Below, piece after piece: positions 47,627 through 60,428 of a DNA stretch of 64,000 nt. Positions within the stretch are counted from its first letter, which is position 1, and every line of letters starts with the position of its first letter. The DNA is from Stictocephala bisonia (Eukaryota > Arthropoda > Insecta > Hemiptera > Membracidae), in the NCBI GenBank assembly GCA_035578905.1, contig JAQJVL010000158.1, forward strand, positions 171,001 through 235,000. Direction: 5' to 3'. Made by a program: the position numbers and the translations under genes. The notes beneath the pieces were generated by a model. It was not told where the DNA came from, did no database searches, and worked only from the letters and a program-made list of their open reading frames with translations.

Positions 47627-48045
47627 AAGTCTGCAGAGACTGCCAGCCTTGCTGGTTTTAATCCCATAAGAAAAATGTTATATCCGAATCAAACATACGA
47701 TCACGCGTATACAAACTAAACAGTTATTTTTAAACGGATTTTTCCAAACAAATAACATTTGATCAAGAATGATATTAAGCGTTAGAATTGCTTTGTGAAT
47801 TTCTAATTAGTTTTATAGAAAAAATTGTTAAACATTTAGTTTCAAGTTTTTTATTTTTACATATTTTTCAAAAGTAGGTTTATGTATTCAAAATATCAAA
47901 AGCAAACCTAATGTGCAATATGAAAACGATTAAAATGACACCACATACACAACTTTGGTCAATAAATAACGAAAAAATATGGATTGGCAAATAAAACTTT
48001 TCTTATGGAATTAAAACCAACATGGCCGACAGCCTCTGCAGACTC
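47627..48045. mobile_element. TTAA-flanked inverted-repeat element (419 bp)
   Basis: TTAA occurs at 47623-47626 and 48046-48049. The ends are AAGTCTGCAGAGACTGCCAG at the left and, on the minus strand, GAGTCTGCAGAGGCTGTCGG at the right, continuing as GGTTTTAAT.CCATAAGAAAA in both. Pairing fades inwards. It is non-coding. The TTAA flanks suggest mobilisation by a piggyBac-type enzyme, although the ends lack the usual CCC. Confidence 0.65.
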
Positions 48046-48411
48046 TTAATACTCATAACAAAAATAACACCGAGGCCAAGTACGACATGAATTAATTAAC
48101 ATTAAGGAGATATATTATAATAATTACCATTAATATGTTAGCGTCAACTTTACCACTAACAAAGCTTCATAATCAGAACGGTATATGGAGCACAAAATAT
48201 AAAATAAAACAGCACCAAGATAATAGACTCTTAAACGATGATATGCAAATAAATTATTAAAAACTAATTAGGCCTAAAAAAATAAATTAAAAAAAATGTA
48301 CGTAAGTGATAATTCCTTTAATGTTGTAGGTTTGAATAAATTTATCGATTAAGCCGTGTTTGGGCTCATTGGTATTTTCATATGCACAGTGGCATTACAT
48401 TACGTAACTTA

Positions 48412-48980
48412 GTAAAAATATCTTAGAGGAAATGTGCTGACTACACGAACCGTCCCAGGGAGCTAAAAATATCTTAGAGGAAATATGCTAACTACACGAA
48501 CCATCCCCGGAAGCTAAAAATATCTTAGAGGAAATATGCTGACTACACGAACCATCCCCGGAAGCTAAAAATATCTTAGAGGAAATGTGCTGACTACACG
48601 AACCGTCCCAGGGAGCTAAAAATATCTTAGAGGAAATATGCTAACTACACGAACCATCCCCGGAAGCTAAAAATATCTTAGAGGAAATATGCTGACTACA
48701 CGAATCATCCCCGGAAGCTAAAAATATCTTAGAGGAAATATGCTAACTACACGAACCATCCCCGGAAGCTAAAAATATCTTAGAGGAAATATGCTGACTA
48801 CACGAATCATCCCCGGAAGCTAAAAATATCTTAGAGGAAATATGCTAACTACACGAACCATCCCCGGAAGCTAAAAATATCTTAGAGGAAATATGCTGAC
48901 TACACGAATCATCCCCGGAAGCTAAAAATATCTTAGAGGAAATATGTTAACTACACGAACCATCCCCGGAAGCTAAAAAT
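48412..48980. repeat. Tandem array, 11 units of ~51 bp with higher-order pattern
   Basis: Units read AAAAATATCTTAGAGGAAAT then ATGCTAACTACACGAACC or ATGCTGACTACACGAATC. Units 1-3 recur as units 4-6, and the rest alternate strictly between the two types, giving a 102 bp dimer. Confidence 0.95.
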
Positions 48981-49860
48981 CGGATAACGGAGCAGCCGGA
49001 TCGTATGCTCGGCTGAGTTGCATTGGAGTATGAGACGGAGGTTACGACTCCGTTAGTGTTCATGGAACACTTTACTCACAAGACCTATGAATAAACTAGC
49101 AGTAATCCCTAAGCACGCTTCATTGTATCGGCGCTGATGTTGATGTTCCAGTTGCAATATTACCCATATTCATCAGCGCCACATAGTGATAAATGTCTAG
49201 GTGCAACTGGAGGACATTTTTCAACCGACTTGATAGTATTTTCCCCGATTCCCAATTTTCCTTTTATCTCAAAAATTCGGCTAAATTCTGATTGAGTTCT
49301 TATGCATATATTTTACAAGATTGCGAATATTTAGCGTAAAAAATATGTTAATTTTTGTACAACTTAATGTACGACATTTACCTCTTAGTTTAAAAGCCTG
49401 TTCTTCGTGGCTCACATCTTTGATAACATGCTTCATCAAATCAAGCTTACGGGCATAGCCAGAAAATCTTTTGGGTCCACGAAAGCCTCGGCAAAGACCT
49501 TTCTTCTAAGAGATATTATTTATTGTCGTCAGCCAGTCTATGCGAATGTGATTTAATTTCCTACTTATAAAGAAAAGCAAAACATCAAATATAGTGTAGA
49601 CAAATTGTAATCACAACAGTTGGTTGATGGATATATCACATATATCTGATAGCTTGAAGGAGGTCTATCATATCTGCATTAGCCTCCACCGTGTGATACA
49701 CAGCTTGCTAACTAAACTTGGTGGAACCTATGCCAGTTGTCTCAGTTCAGTTTACATTATACCTCCGTTAGTCCAAACTTTGACCCATTCTTTTAGACCA
49801 TCGACGTCACTGGAAATGTTTTTAGTACGAGAGCTCTTTTGCAAAAATCGCGTTACTTTA
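48981..49860. other. Mixed sequence, nothing identified
   Basis: GATGTTGATGTTCCAGTTGC and a nearby complementary stretch (GTGCAACTGGAGG) suggest a weak inverted repeat at about 49135-49215. No gene is supported. Confidence 0.3.
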
Positions 49861-49872
49861 CGTTCGCGTGAC

Positions 49873-49994
49873 TATTCATCTTATCTCTTTTCCTGTGATA
49901 AGTATGCATCTTATCTCTTTTCCTATGACAAGTGCGAATCTTATCTTTTTTCCTATCTTTAAGCGGAAGGTGAATAAGATCACCACTTCCGCTT
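49873..49994. repeat. 3 x ~31 bp tandem repeat followed by a hairpin
   Basis: ATCTTATCTCTTTTCCT recurs three times. Then AAGCGGAAGGTGA (49961-49973) pairs with TCACCACTTCCGCTT (49980-49994) with a small bulge. Confidence 0.65.
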
Positions 49995-50819
49995 ATCTCA
50001 GCCTGTGCGGCTTATGGTTCTTTCAAAATTAGTGTCATCAAAGTGCAAACTAGCAGGGACCCTCTTCTTATAAGACGGGCAATTTTCACAAGAGGCGTCA
50101 GACATCGATTCTGTGACATGTTATTTCATCACACACTTGTAAATATTAAATTTGCAAATTTTCATTGAATGTCCTTTTAACAAAATGTACAGTTAAAAAC
50201 ACCCCAAAACAAAACATTCTGCGTTACCTAAAACACAATAAACATGCATAGCCACAGCAATAAGTTTTGTGTAACCTACAAACAGCTGCAGAACGTATTG
50301 TTATTTTGTTGTTGACAAGCCCTTAGCTGCCACATAAAACTTTATTACAAACAGGAAAATGTAAAATACAACAATGTACAGGTCACTGTACTTACAAATA
50401 AAGAGCTAACTGGTTTTTGTGGTAAATTATTTTTTAATCCAGCATGTGAAATACAAGAAGCTATCATTTATATAGCTGACAGTGAAGTGTCCCCCATTCA
50501 CAAAGAAGGCTAAAGGGTAAATTTCCTCCCATAAAAAAAACGCGTATGCCGACTATTGATACCATCCATAAATACACAATACGACTAATGACGGTCCTTT
50601 CATCCTTTCTACACACCACCACACTCCTTGCCTCAAGCCCTTCATATTCACAACTAGTGTCGCGATTGGTTCAAGAATATAGCAAGCTGACACTGAACTA
50701 GGATGAAAATAAAACGATCGTCATAACAGTTTCAAAGAGAAGACCTACCGTTTTCGTTCCGCTTGATATAGAAACTATTTATCAAGAAATCAAAGTGGCA
50801 GTTAAATCTACCAGACGAA

Positions 50820-50902
50820 CGAGAGATGTCCTCAGCACCAGCACATTATACAGGCCGAGTCAGCGAGTGCACGGCGGCGGTGACGAACGTGCGTGCGTCA
50901 GC
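50820..50902 (+). other. Candidate 5' UTR exon with strong splice donor
   Basis: A GC-rich, CpG-rich stretch (GAGTCAGCGAGTGCACGGCG and following) ends at GTGCGTCAGC followed by GTAAGTAT (donor at 50903). The base composition is unlike the flanks. No start codon with a sensible frame precedes the donor, so it would be a non-coding first exon. There is no TATA box, and no downstream exon is recognised. Confidence 0.3.
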
Positions 50903-51369
50903 GTAAGTATTTTTGGCCGGCGAAAACAGGAAACTGGCCGACCCATCATTGGCATTCGATCAGTCAGGCGACGAGAAGAGAAAGGTGATATTTTGTGGTT
51001 GTGCTTGCGGCAGGGGTTGGGACACACAACTCCATGAACTCGTTGTTGGAGAAAGTTTCTTGTACAAAATGCGTATGGATCTTTGAAAATCTCGTTAGAA
51101 TTTTAGAATATTTTAATGTCTTTTGATATATGATTTTATTTTCAGCACATTGGTCTCGTGCCAAAGAATTAAAAAGTTAAAATAAGGAAAATTAGATTTG
51201 AATCTTAAGGCTTGTTGAATCAAAGGAAAGGTGAAATTAGAAAAAAAAGAAAAAGTCAAGTTATCGAAACGAAAATAAAGATATCATGCATCACCACAAA
51301 TACATAAAAAGTACGATTTGTTTGGGATTTTTGTGATGAGAAAATAAATATTGGAGGACACAGAAAAAG

Positions 51370-51780
51370 AAGTGATAGTATGTCTGAAAGGGCACTCACA
51401 AAGAACGAAATGATAGACATGCCTAAAGAGCTAAATGACACAGTTGGTGTGAAAATGGTAATGTAGGATTCATAAGTTTAGTATAAACACATAAATGCAT
51501 ATAATATGTGAAGTTTGGAATAAAAGGAGGGTTGAATGGACAAGCGATTATTGACCTAGATGTGGTACGTGATGCAGGTAGATTTGAGCAAATAAAAAGC
51601 TCACTACCATAATATATGAACCATACAGTGAACATAAAACAAGAATTTTAAAAGCCAAGGAAGCCCTGACTTTTACAGATCTGAAATTAGACATTGATAA
51701 GACCGGACGAAAGAAGATTAGAGGCTTTGGACAAGTAAATGTGGAAAAGACAGAACGAATTATATAGGAGGCATAATTAA
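51370..51780 (+). pseudogene. Decayed coding-like stretch, family unknown
   Basis: In plus-strand frames, MSERALTKNEMIDMPKELND (from 51380) and ALTFTDLKLDIDKTGRKKIR (from about 51665, ending at a TAG near 51768) have protein-like composition, separated by stops and a frame change. It could be an old retroelement gag-like relic. No motif identifies it. Confidence 0.25.
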
Positions 51781-52117
51781 AGCGTAATCAACAAGGAAGT
51801 TCTCAGACAGATCGGAGAACAACGACAAATGTTCTCAAATTAACGAGGAAAAGGGGGAATTGGCAAAAACACGACTGTAGCTTGACAAGGCCGGTTGTAA
51901 TATATTTTGTTTGTAATTGCCATATAACCACTAAGTTACTAGTAGACACTGTACAACTGTAAAATATACTTTAGATAAATTTTCATACAAAACATTCAAA
52001 TTAAAAAATACTTATAGTTTACAGGCTATACGATACGAGTAATGTCCTCCTTAAAACATGTTAGGCCAACACTACAATATGATTATTAATATGTTAAAAT
52101 GCCCATTCGCGTATGGA

Positions 52118-52288
52118 AATATTGACTCACCCACCCACCCATACACGTACACTGATTTTGACCCATCCACCCATACAAACACGTAGAGCGGCGTTGACCA
52201 ACACACCAACACATACATGTATGTGGCATTGATTCACCCACCTACACAAACACGTACAGTGGTATTCACCCACCCATACACGTACAGT
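52118..52288. repeat. Minisatellite array 7 (C-rich on plus strand)
   Basis: About five decayed units of CACCCATACACGTACA.TG with TTGAC spacers. It is the most degenerate locus of the family. Confidence 0.75.
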
Positions 52289-54852
52289 AAGTAAAATTTC
52301 TTTGATTGATTTACTGCTTCATCATTTTGCAATCTATGGGGTTCAACACAACAATGATTTAATAACACTATTAAAATCTGTGCAGCCCTTTTCATGTGAA
52401 AAGCCAAAATGTCTATAAGCGATTCGCCATTGCAAGTAATAGCTAAGTTTGCTTGTAAAGGCCAATTCGAACAGCAAACTGCGAACACAAAAGACAAATT
52501 GTGCGTAGAAATTTTTGTTTTTATAAGAAAGTTTGTTGTTGTATAAATTATTGATTCATTTTTGTTTAAAATTTTGTGGTTGTAAACAGTTTACAACTAA
52601 CGCATTTTCTGTAGAAAAAGTTAACTTAAAAGTTAAGTTAATAACATACAGAAGAGGGATTTTAAGGGCCTATATTTATTATTTTAAAATTATAGGGAAA
52701 ATTGAAGACGCTAACTGAAAATTCCCTTGGTAAGAGTATTCAAATAAGTGTTTATTGAACAATTTTTAATTTTATTTTTTATTCAAATTATTGTAACTCG
52801 CAAGACAGATGTAACATCGAAATATTATCAACATTTAAATGAGCGACTTCATAATGGTAAGACCAGTGAGAGAACATAACACGTGTACTACCACGCCGCT
52901 GATGGTTTCCGTTATTCGTTCATCTGTACTGGCGCCTCAGTTTGATAACAGACAACAACGGTCGTAACTAGTCCATAATCAGTAGACAAACAGGCGCAAC
53001 TTTCACCGATATACGCTAGTACACAATCCGTTGTATGCTGCGGAAAAGTTACTTTTAGCATTTCATTACTTGTTGCTTTTCAGTGTCAACGTATAAACTT
53101 TCAAAATCTACTAATACAGAAGTGTTTGTTTTTCGTAAAATATGTGATTTTACACGCTAAATTTGGTTCTCGTGTGATCCGCGTTATGCACGAATATCTT
53201 AAGTTAGATTATTTGTTAATTTGCAATAACAAGTTAGTTATTGTTATTTAAGTTAGATTGTTTGTTAGTTGCAGAGAAAACGCAAAAACTCGACGATATC
53301 AGGATTGTATCTGAGGGGTGTTTGATATTAAAATGTGCTGTTACAGGAGTCAACATAACGTAGCTTTTATCAACATAACTTCATCAAGGCACAAGACGCA
53401 GGGGAAATTACTGAACTGGGAAACTGAGAAATATATTCCATGAACATGTGCTTTTACAGACAGGTGTTAATTAGAGCAACAAATTTACCCAATTTTATTT
53501 AAAATTTTGGGTTTGTGTTAAGAGGGAGCCTACAAGGTTTGAGGCAACCTAAAGTACTTAATAAAATACTTCCCAAACATTCAATAAGTAGTACAAGTTT
53601 CCGTATAACAAGGAGACATCTAAGTTGGAGATCTGATAACTTAAGATTAGTGAAATTGGGAACAACTAGCGAATGAGTGGAGATTATTTGAATGTAAAAT
53701 GTTTTTGATTTGAATACATACAAAAATGAAAATACATGTTACGTATAATATTTTGTAACAGAAAAAAAGTTACTCGCATAGGTCTCAATCAATATTTTGT
53801 TTTTATATCAATCGTTGTATTAGACTATAATAATAAAAAATACAACTAAAAATCGTAAACATTATTTAAATATTACAATAAATCTTAATTAAATTTAGCA
53901 CTTACCACATAAGAAAGTGGATATAAGGAAAAACAACTTTGAAACTTACCTGAAACAGATAAATAGAACGTGTAAAAATACCTAATAAAAACACAACCAT
54001 CAAGAATCATATACGCATATCCGCAAACTGCGTATTACAAACAAGTGGTTACAAATCATACAAGACCAAAACTGACACCGACAAGTTCTTAGAAACAAAC
54101 AAACCGACTCAGTTCTTGCAACAGTAACACGCTCAAGAGGGACGAGAAAATCACGAGTTGTTTATGATTTATCCTCTGAAATTACCAACAACAGCTTTTA
54201 GCTTCCATGTAAATGCCGTGATGAACGTGACAGATTGATTATTTTCACGCGTTCGAAATAACATGGGAATGATGTAATCAAAACAATTGAGTAACAATTT
54301 TATAAAAACCTAGAACGCTTTAAATGCAAATTAACAATAGTAGTTAGTAAACGTCTTGTCATTTCTTGTACTTAGATCATTTCAACAGTCGATAACTACC
54401 TCCACGTTTGTTCAATTGACTTGCAGGGACCCTCGAACAAATGTAAATTTGATGACATTTTATAATCGAGCACGAATATTACATAAATGTATAACATTTC
54501 ATGTTATTAGCAAAGAGAAGAAAGTAACAGAGGTCGAAACAATAGTGCGCTGTATGGGTACCGAGCTATAGAAACTTTGGGTGTCGTAAAGTTAGTTATC
54601 TAGTTCTCCGTGTGAATGGTAGGGTCAGCACCGTTGTTAGTCCCTCTCCTTGTACCCATTTAAGGGAGTTCTTTAGTGAAATATGAGATTTCTTTTGTTT
54701 ATATTTATATGTCTTTTAGATTTTTTTACTTATATGTTGAAATATAATGGTTTGTATTAGTTTCTAGTCAATGAAAAATGTTACTTATTTAAATTTATCG
54801 ATAAAAAAAGTTTAGATAAACTTTTTAATTTGATATAACTCAAAAACTAATA
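52289..54852. other. AT-rich sequence with a repeat fragment at 54505-54600
   Basis: A local direct repeat (TAAGTTAGATT.TTTGTTA) occurs at about 53200-53270. 54505-54600 matches 43860-43960. I see no gene. Confidence 0.35.
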
Positions 54853-55312
54853 AGATATTGGTGGACAAAAATATGGACACGCTTTCACAATAACGTTATT
54901 TTTTCTATAGACAATTTGATAGTTTAATCTTTTTAAATAATTGTGTTCCATAAAGTTGATCAGAATAATTTACTTAAACCCGTTAATAGAGGAGAAATAA
55001 TATCGTTCAAATTAGTTACTTTGACATTCAAATGACCGTTATTCTGGAAAAAATAAACCTTTGAAGTCCGGTTTGCGGCAATTAATTTCTATTAAATAGA
55101 CCTTTCATTTGATACCAAACTCGACCTAGTCTTACGTTGAAAATTTTCGTTCAATTCCTCGTGGGCCGCCCCCCTGCAAAGATGAAAGGTCACTATTGGT
55201 GTCAAAAAGTATGTTCTTTGTAAACATGATCATGTACAAGATTTCATTTTTACATGACAAGTGAAGTCATACAAAAGTTGTGAAAGCGTTTCCATATTTT
55301 CCCCACCCAGTA
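54853..55312. mobile_element. TIR element 'CAGGGTGGAAAAAATATGGA', uninterrupted copy
   Basis: Full-length relative of 44125-44868 without the palindromic insertion. The left end is TTGGTGGACAAAAATATGGA, the right end complement is CTGGGTGGGGAAAATATGGA. The site TTCCATAAAGT followed directly by TGATCAGAAT shows the empty target. Confidence 0.7.
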
Positions 55313-56970
55313 TATCTAAAATTTGGTTTATCTTTAACAGTTTTCCATGTAAACATAAATTTAGAAAATTTTAATAATTTTCAAAGTAATGTTCTTTTAT
55401 TTGTTTAAATAAGAAAATAATAATTAATAACAATTAAAAGGCTCCAACATTTAGAGAATATTGCGTCGAAAATGATGTAAAATTTGAAGTTGTTATTATT
55501 AATGGTTTCTGAGATAAATCAACTAACTATTGTGCGAATGAACACTAAAAACTTTCGGGAAAGGTCAGCTATGAACACTAAAAATGTTTGAAGATGAACA
55601 ATTTGCCTTTTAACAATTGAATTAAATTGAAAGTTATATACAGGTAAATTTCATAATAATAAACACTAAGCTACTTGATTTGAATGGAGAAATTGTTTGA
55701 ACAATAATACATATAGAACAAAAGTCTAAAAATAATGGAATGCGTGATTCGGCAGTCGGAACGAGTTTAAAAAAATAATTTTTTTAATTACATTAAATAT
55801 ATCTTACACTATTGTTATTTTATTAAATAATAATGTATTTCAAAGCAAACAACAACAAAACATTTTTTGAAATGCTGTCATTTTTTTAGTAAAACACACT
55901 AGAGAATCCCTTAAATGTTAGTAATAATAAACGTAGAAATTATTACTAACAATTTATAAAGATTTACGTAGTGCTAACTGCCACTGAACCGCTCAATGCC
56001 GTCATAAGAAAACTACCTCTGTTTTTGTCTGAGATATTAGACGGTTTTACGTTTTAAAAGCAATATTTATTATATTTAATTTAAACCGAATAATTGGTAC
56101 AGAAACGACACTACACTTTATGTTTTAAGGCATGTTAGCCCACAACGTAGCATAACATTTTTTGTGTTTGTTTACTGTAAATAATTGATACGGAATGAAA
56201 ATTGCCGATCTTCCATTTTACATTACGCCCGATACAATGATTACTTGTAGAGGCTGTTTGGGAAATAGATTGAGCTTCCCCAATATATCGAATTTATTAA
56301 CCGATGGTTAGGTGCAACATAAACCGTAGTGCTGTACTCCAGTCACATTATTTGTAATACACTTTATACAATAGACAATTTTCATTTCAAAACTTAATTT
56401 TAGCTGTTTATCAACATACTCGTTTAAATCATGGAACGATTATTATTTTAGTATTAATATTAAAACGATTATTAAACATAATCTAAAGTCTTTGTTTGGG
56501 CGAACACTTGTACATGAATGTACTTAGATGTTTCGTTGATTGATTTCAGTCTAGTCATCATCGAGTCGAAACGGCATTCGATTATTTAGACGGTTAATAT
56601 AGCCATGCGATATGTTGGAGCTTTCATTACTCAGGATCTGCGAGACTATTAAAACTGGTATCAGAGGCCATTAAATTTTGGACTTTCCGTTCGAGACCAT
56701 TAAAAGGGAAATTCTTAGGCGTTTAAATGTTCTCAAAGATCTTTTCAGGCTCACCGGAACGATTGAATGATTAAGAAATTTAAAATTTAGTGTCTGTTAA
56801 TGGTTTAGAGGTTTCTACTGAGTTGTTTTACGTTGTAGGATTGACATAAGTACATTTTCATGTCCCACGTTGGTAATTTACCATAGAGTGTATTTTAGAG
56901 TAGTATTTTAGTACTCACTCATTTTGGCTGTCGGCGAAAGGTCCATTTACTTTCACCTTTCCAAAACCTA
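55313..56970. other. AT-rich sequence, nothing identified
   Basis: No supported gene, RNA or element boundary. Confidence 0.4.
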
Positions 56971-56978
56971 AATGAATA

Positions 56979-57058
56979 TTTTGGATTCGGTAAAATAATA
57001 TCTTACCGAATCCAAAAAATCTTACCGATTTGTTATTATTGATAAATAAATAACAAAT
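56979..57058. repeat. Two adjacent hairpins
   Basis: TTTTGGATTCGGTAA (56979-56993) pairs exactly with 57003-57017 around a 9-base loop. Immediately after, GATTTGTTATT pairs with AATAACAAATC. Confidence 0.8.
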
Positions 57059-57281
57059 CAAATTAAGGTATTGGATTGGATATAACATATGAGATATTTA
57101 AGTACTCACAGTGTTTAACTGAATGAAGAACCCTAAAGGATGCCAATGTCTTCTAGCTGTCCTTAAGGATATGACATTCTATAACAGAGACCAAGGTTTG
57201 GCTTAAACATAACTATCAAACTCAGCGGTTAAACACTGTGGCTACGGATAGTAGAGTCTAAAGGCCTACGTTCAAAAAAAT

Positions 57282-58905
57282 ACCCGCCCACCCATACAAG
57301 TATAGTGGCAGTGACTCACCCATACACGTACAGTGGCAGTGACTCATCCATACACGTACAGTGGCAGTGACTCACCCATACACGTACAGTGGTAGTGTCT
57401 CACCCATACACATACAGTGGCAGTGACTCACCCATACACGTACAGTGGCAGTGACTCACCCATACACGTACAGTGGTAGTGTCTCACCCATACACGTACA
57501 GTGGCAGTGACTCACCCATACACGTACAGTGGTAGTGACTCACCCATACACGTACAGTGGTAGTGACTCACCCATACACGTACAGTGGCAGTGACTCACC
57601 CATACACGTACAGTGGCAGTGACTCACCCATACACGTACAGTGGCAGTGACTCACCCATACACGTACAGTGGCAGTGACTCACCCATACACGTACAGTGG
57701 TAGTGACTCACCCATACACGTACAGTGGCAGTGACTCACCCATACACGTACAGTGGTAGAGTCTCACCAATACACGTACAGTGGCAGTGACTCACCCATA
57801 CACGTACAGTGGCAGTGACTCACCCATACACGTACAGTGGCAGTGACTCACCCATACACGTACAGTGGTAGTGACTCACCCATACACGTACAGTGGCAGT
57901 GACTCACCCATACACGTACAGTGGCAGTGACTCACCTATACACGTACAGTGGCAGTGACTCACCCATACACGTACAGTGGCAGTGACTCACCCATACACG
58001 TACAGTGGTAGTGTCTCACCCATACACGTACAGTGGCAGTGACTCACCCATACACGTACAGTGGTAGTGACTCACCCATACACGTACAGTGGCAGTGACT
58101 CACCCATACACGTACAGTGGTAGTGTCCCACCCACACACGTACAGTGGTAGTGACTCACCCATACACGTACAGTGGCAGTGACTCACCCATACACGTACA
58201 GTGGCAGTGACTCACCCATACACGTACAGTGGTAGTGTCCCACCCATACACGTACAGTGGCAGTGACTCACCCATACACGTACAGTGGTAGTGACTCACC
58301 CATACACGTACAGTGGCAGTGACTCACCCATACACGTACAGTGGCAGTGACTCACCCATACACGTACAGTGGTAGTGTCCCACCCATACACGTACAGTGG
58401 CAGTGACTCACCCATACACGTACAGTGGCAGTGACTCACCCATACACGTACAGTGGTAGTGACTCACCCATACACGTACAGTGGCAGTGACTCACCCATA
58501 CACGTACAGTGGTAGTGTCTCACCCATACACGTACAGTGGCAGTGACTCACCCATACACGTACAGTGGTAGTGACTCACCCATGCACGTACAGTGGTAGT
58601 GACTCACCCATACACGTACAGTGGTAGTGACTCACCCATACACGTACAGTGGCAGTGACTCACCCATACACGTACAGTGGTAGTGACTCACCCATACACG
58701 TACAGTGGCAGTGACTCACCCATACACGTACAGTGGTAGTGTCTCACCTATACACGTACAGTGGCAGTGACTCACCCATACACGTACAGTGGCAGTGACT
58801 CACCCATACACGTACAGTGGTAGTGACTCACCCATACACGTACAGTGGTAGTGACTCACCCATACACGTACAGTGGCAGTGACTCACCCATACACGTACA
58901 GTGGT
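57282..58905. repeat. Minisatellite array 8 (28 bp unit, ~58 units)
   Basis: Units read CACCCATACACGTACAGTGG plus CAGTGACT, with C/T and GACT/GTCT/GTCC variants. This is the shortest unit of the family: it lacks the extra CCCGCC block of the 36 bp loci. Because 28 is not a multiple of three, no long frame appears, which supports the view that frames in the 36 bp arrays are artefacts. Confidence 0.95.
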
Positions 58906-59773
58906 AGTACACACTTACGTATTTATAGTGCACTTGACTGTGCAAAATAAATAAATAATCAATTATTTTTATTTCAAAATTTTTTTATTTTCCTGGATAA
59001 AACGTAATTAATAAACAGCATTACTTACATGTACACAAACGCTGATTTTTGGGAAGTTTATTTTTTAAGTTTTACAATAAATATCCTTTTTGACATTAAG
59101 TGGTTTAAACATAGAACGAGCTATTTGTTAACGTTTCTGAAGTTTTTGAAGAAGGTCGCTTACAGGCTAAATTCAAGTGTTCGGCTTGTCACGATCCTCA
59201 AAAATCAATTGTGTCGGTAAATAAATCAATAAATGAGCCTTAATGTAGTAATAATCAAAAAGCACAGTTAACGGAGGCTCTCTAGCTACGGAACCTCCGT
59301 TGTCCCGTTTTCCGGCAAATGTGTCCAATCCATTAGCCGGTGGCCGTTACACTGTACCCAGCAATCAATACAAATGACGAACACCATTATTGTTTATTTT
59401 ATAGCATTTGCATGTTATTGGACACAAATGATTGTTTAAAACAAATTGGAAGATGATTAGATAAAGGTAACAACTTTCTAATTTATTGTTTCCTTTGCCT
59501 AATTCAGAGCAGAATATATAGACCTATATAAAGAAAAGTCTCAAACTATATCAACGAGGTTTAGATATTAGAGATGTATGTAGTATTAAGTAGGACTGCT
59601 TGCATATATTTAATAAATTCTAAGTCAAAAAAAGGGAATTTGTATTATAGATTTAGGCTAAGTAACGGCCGATTTCAATATATTGATAAATAAATGTACT
59701 TGGTTGTTGGCCATCTAAACACAAGGAGGTGATGTATTATTGACCGCATTGGATGAAATTACAGCATATAATA
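58906..59773. other. AT-rich sequence, nothing identified
   Basis: No supported gene or repeat. Confidence 0.4.
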
Positions 59774-60084
59774 GTTTTTTTATTTAGCATAATACGTGCT
59801 GGTACATATACAGTACAAGTTAACGTCACACAACATAAATTTATTACAATTTAAGCACAAAATGCACAAATATTATGGTGATCGATTTCGGTGAACCACA
59901 CTCACCTTCCTCAGACCAGAGGGATTTATAAAAGAAATCCCTCTGGTCCGATTCTTTTGTGAATACCTCTGGTCTGAGGAAGGTGAGCGTGGTTCACCAA
60001 AATCCGAAATCGATCACCGTAATATTTGTGCATTTTGTGCTTAAATTGTAATAAATGTGTGTTGTGTGACGTTTACTTGTACTG
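59774..60084 (-). mobile_element. Palindromic retroposon, copy C
   Basis: Exact 11 bp target duplications AGCATATAATA flank it (59763-59773 and 60085-60095). The A-rich 3' end (GCTAAATAAAAAAAC, minus strand) adjoins the left duplication, so this copy is inserted in minus orientation. The arms are inverted copies meeting near 59935. Terminal words (GTACAAGT.AACGTCACACAA) match copies A and B. Confidence 0.85.
59876..59918 (-). ncRNA. Hammerhead-ribozyme-like motif in the sense arm of copy C
   Basis: On the minus strand, in order: TGGT, CTGAGGA, one extra A, stem II GGTGA/TCACC with loop GTGTGGT, GAAA, TCGATC and ACCA. Stem I is a perfect TGGT/ACCA pairing, and the predicted cleavage follows the C of GATC. 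The second, antisense copy in the other arm (59970-60019) has an insertion (AAAATCC) that would disrupt it. Confidence 0.5.
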
Positions 60085-60294
60085 AGCATATAATAAACAA
60101 ATATATTATTAAATATTTTCCATGTGATAATATAATAGGCCTAAATGACATCTGTAAAGACTGAAACTTGAGTAACAACTATGACATTATGTAAATGAAT
60201 TGTATTACAGTAACTTGGTACGTACGAATGGTCATCACATTGTACAGTCTCACGGCACAAGTATACGAGACCTATAAACTACTGTATATGCTAC

Positions 60295-60327
60295 CCTAAA
60301 CTATATATACATACTGTATAGTTTAGG
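60295..60327. repeat. Perfect 11 bp hairpin
   Basis: CCTAAACTATA (60295-60305) and TATAGTTTAGG (60317-60327) flank 11 bases. Confidence 0.75.
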
Positions 60328-60428
60328 AAAAGGCAACGATGATATTAATTTAACACTTAAATACTAATAGGGCACCAAAAGGGCTGACGAAATTAATATA
60401 CTCACGACTCGTCTACCACTAACTGACG

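Noticed and set aside
57282..58905. CRISPR-like array of 28 bp repeats
   Set aside because: No spacers; it is a plain minisatellite.
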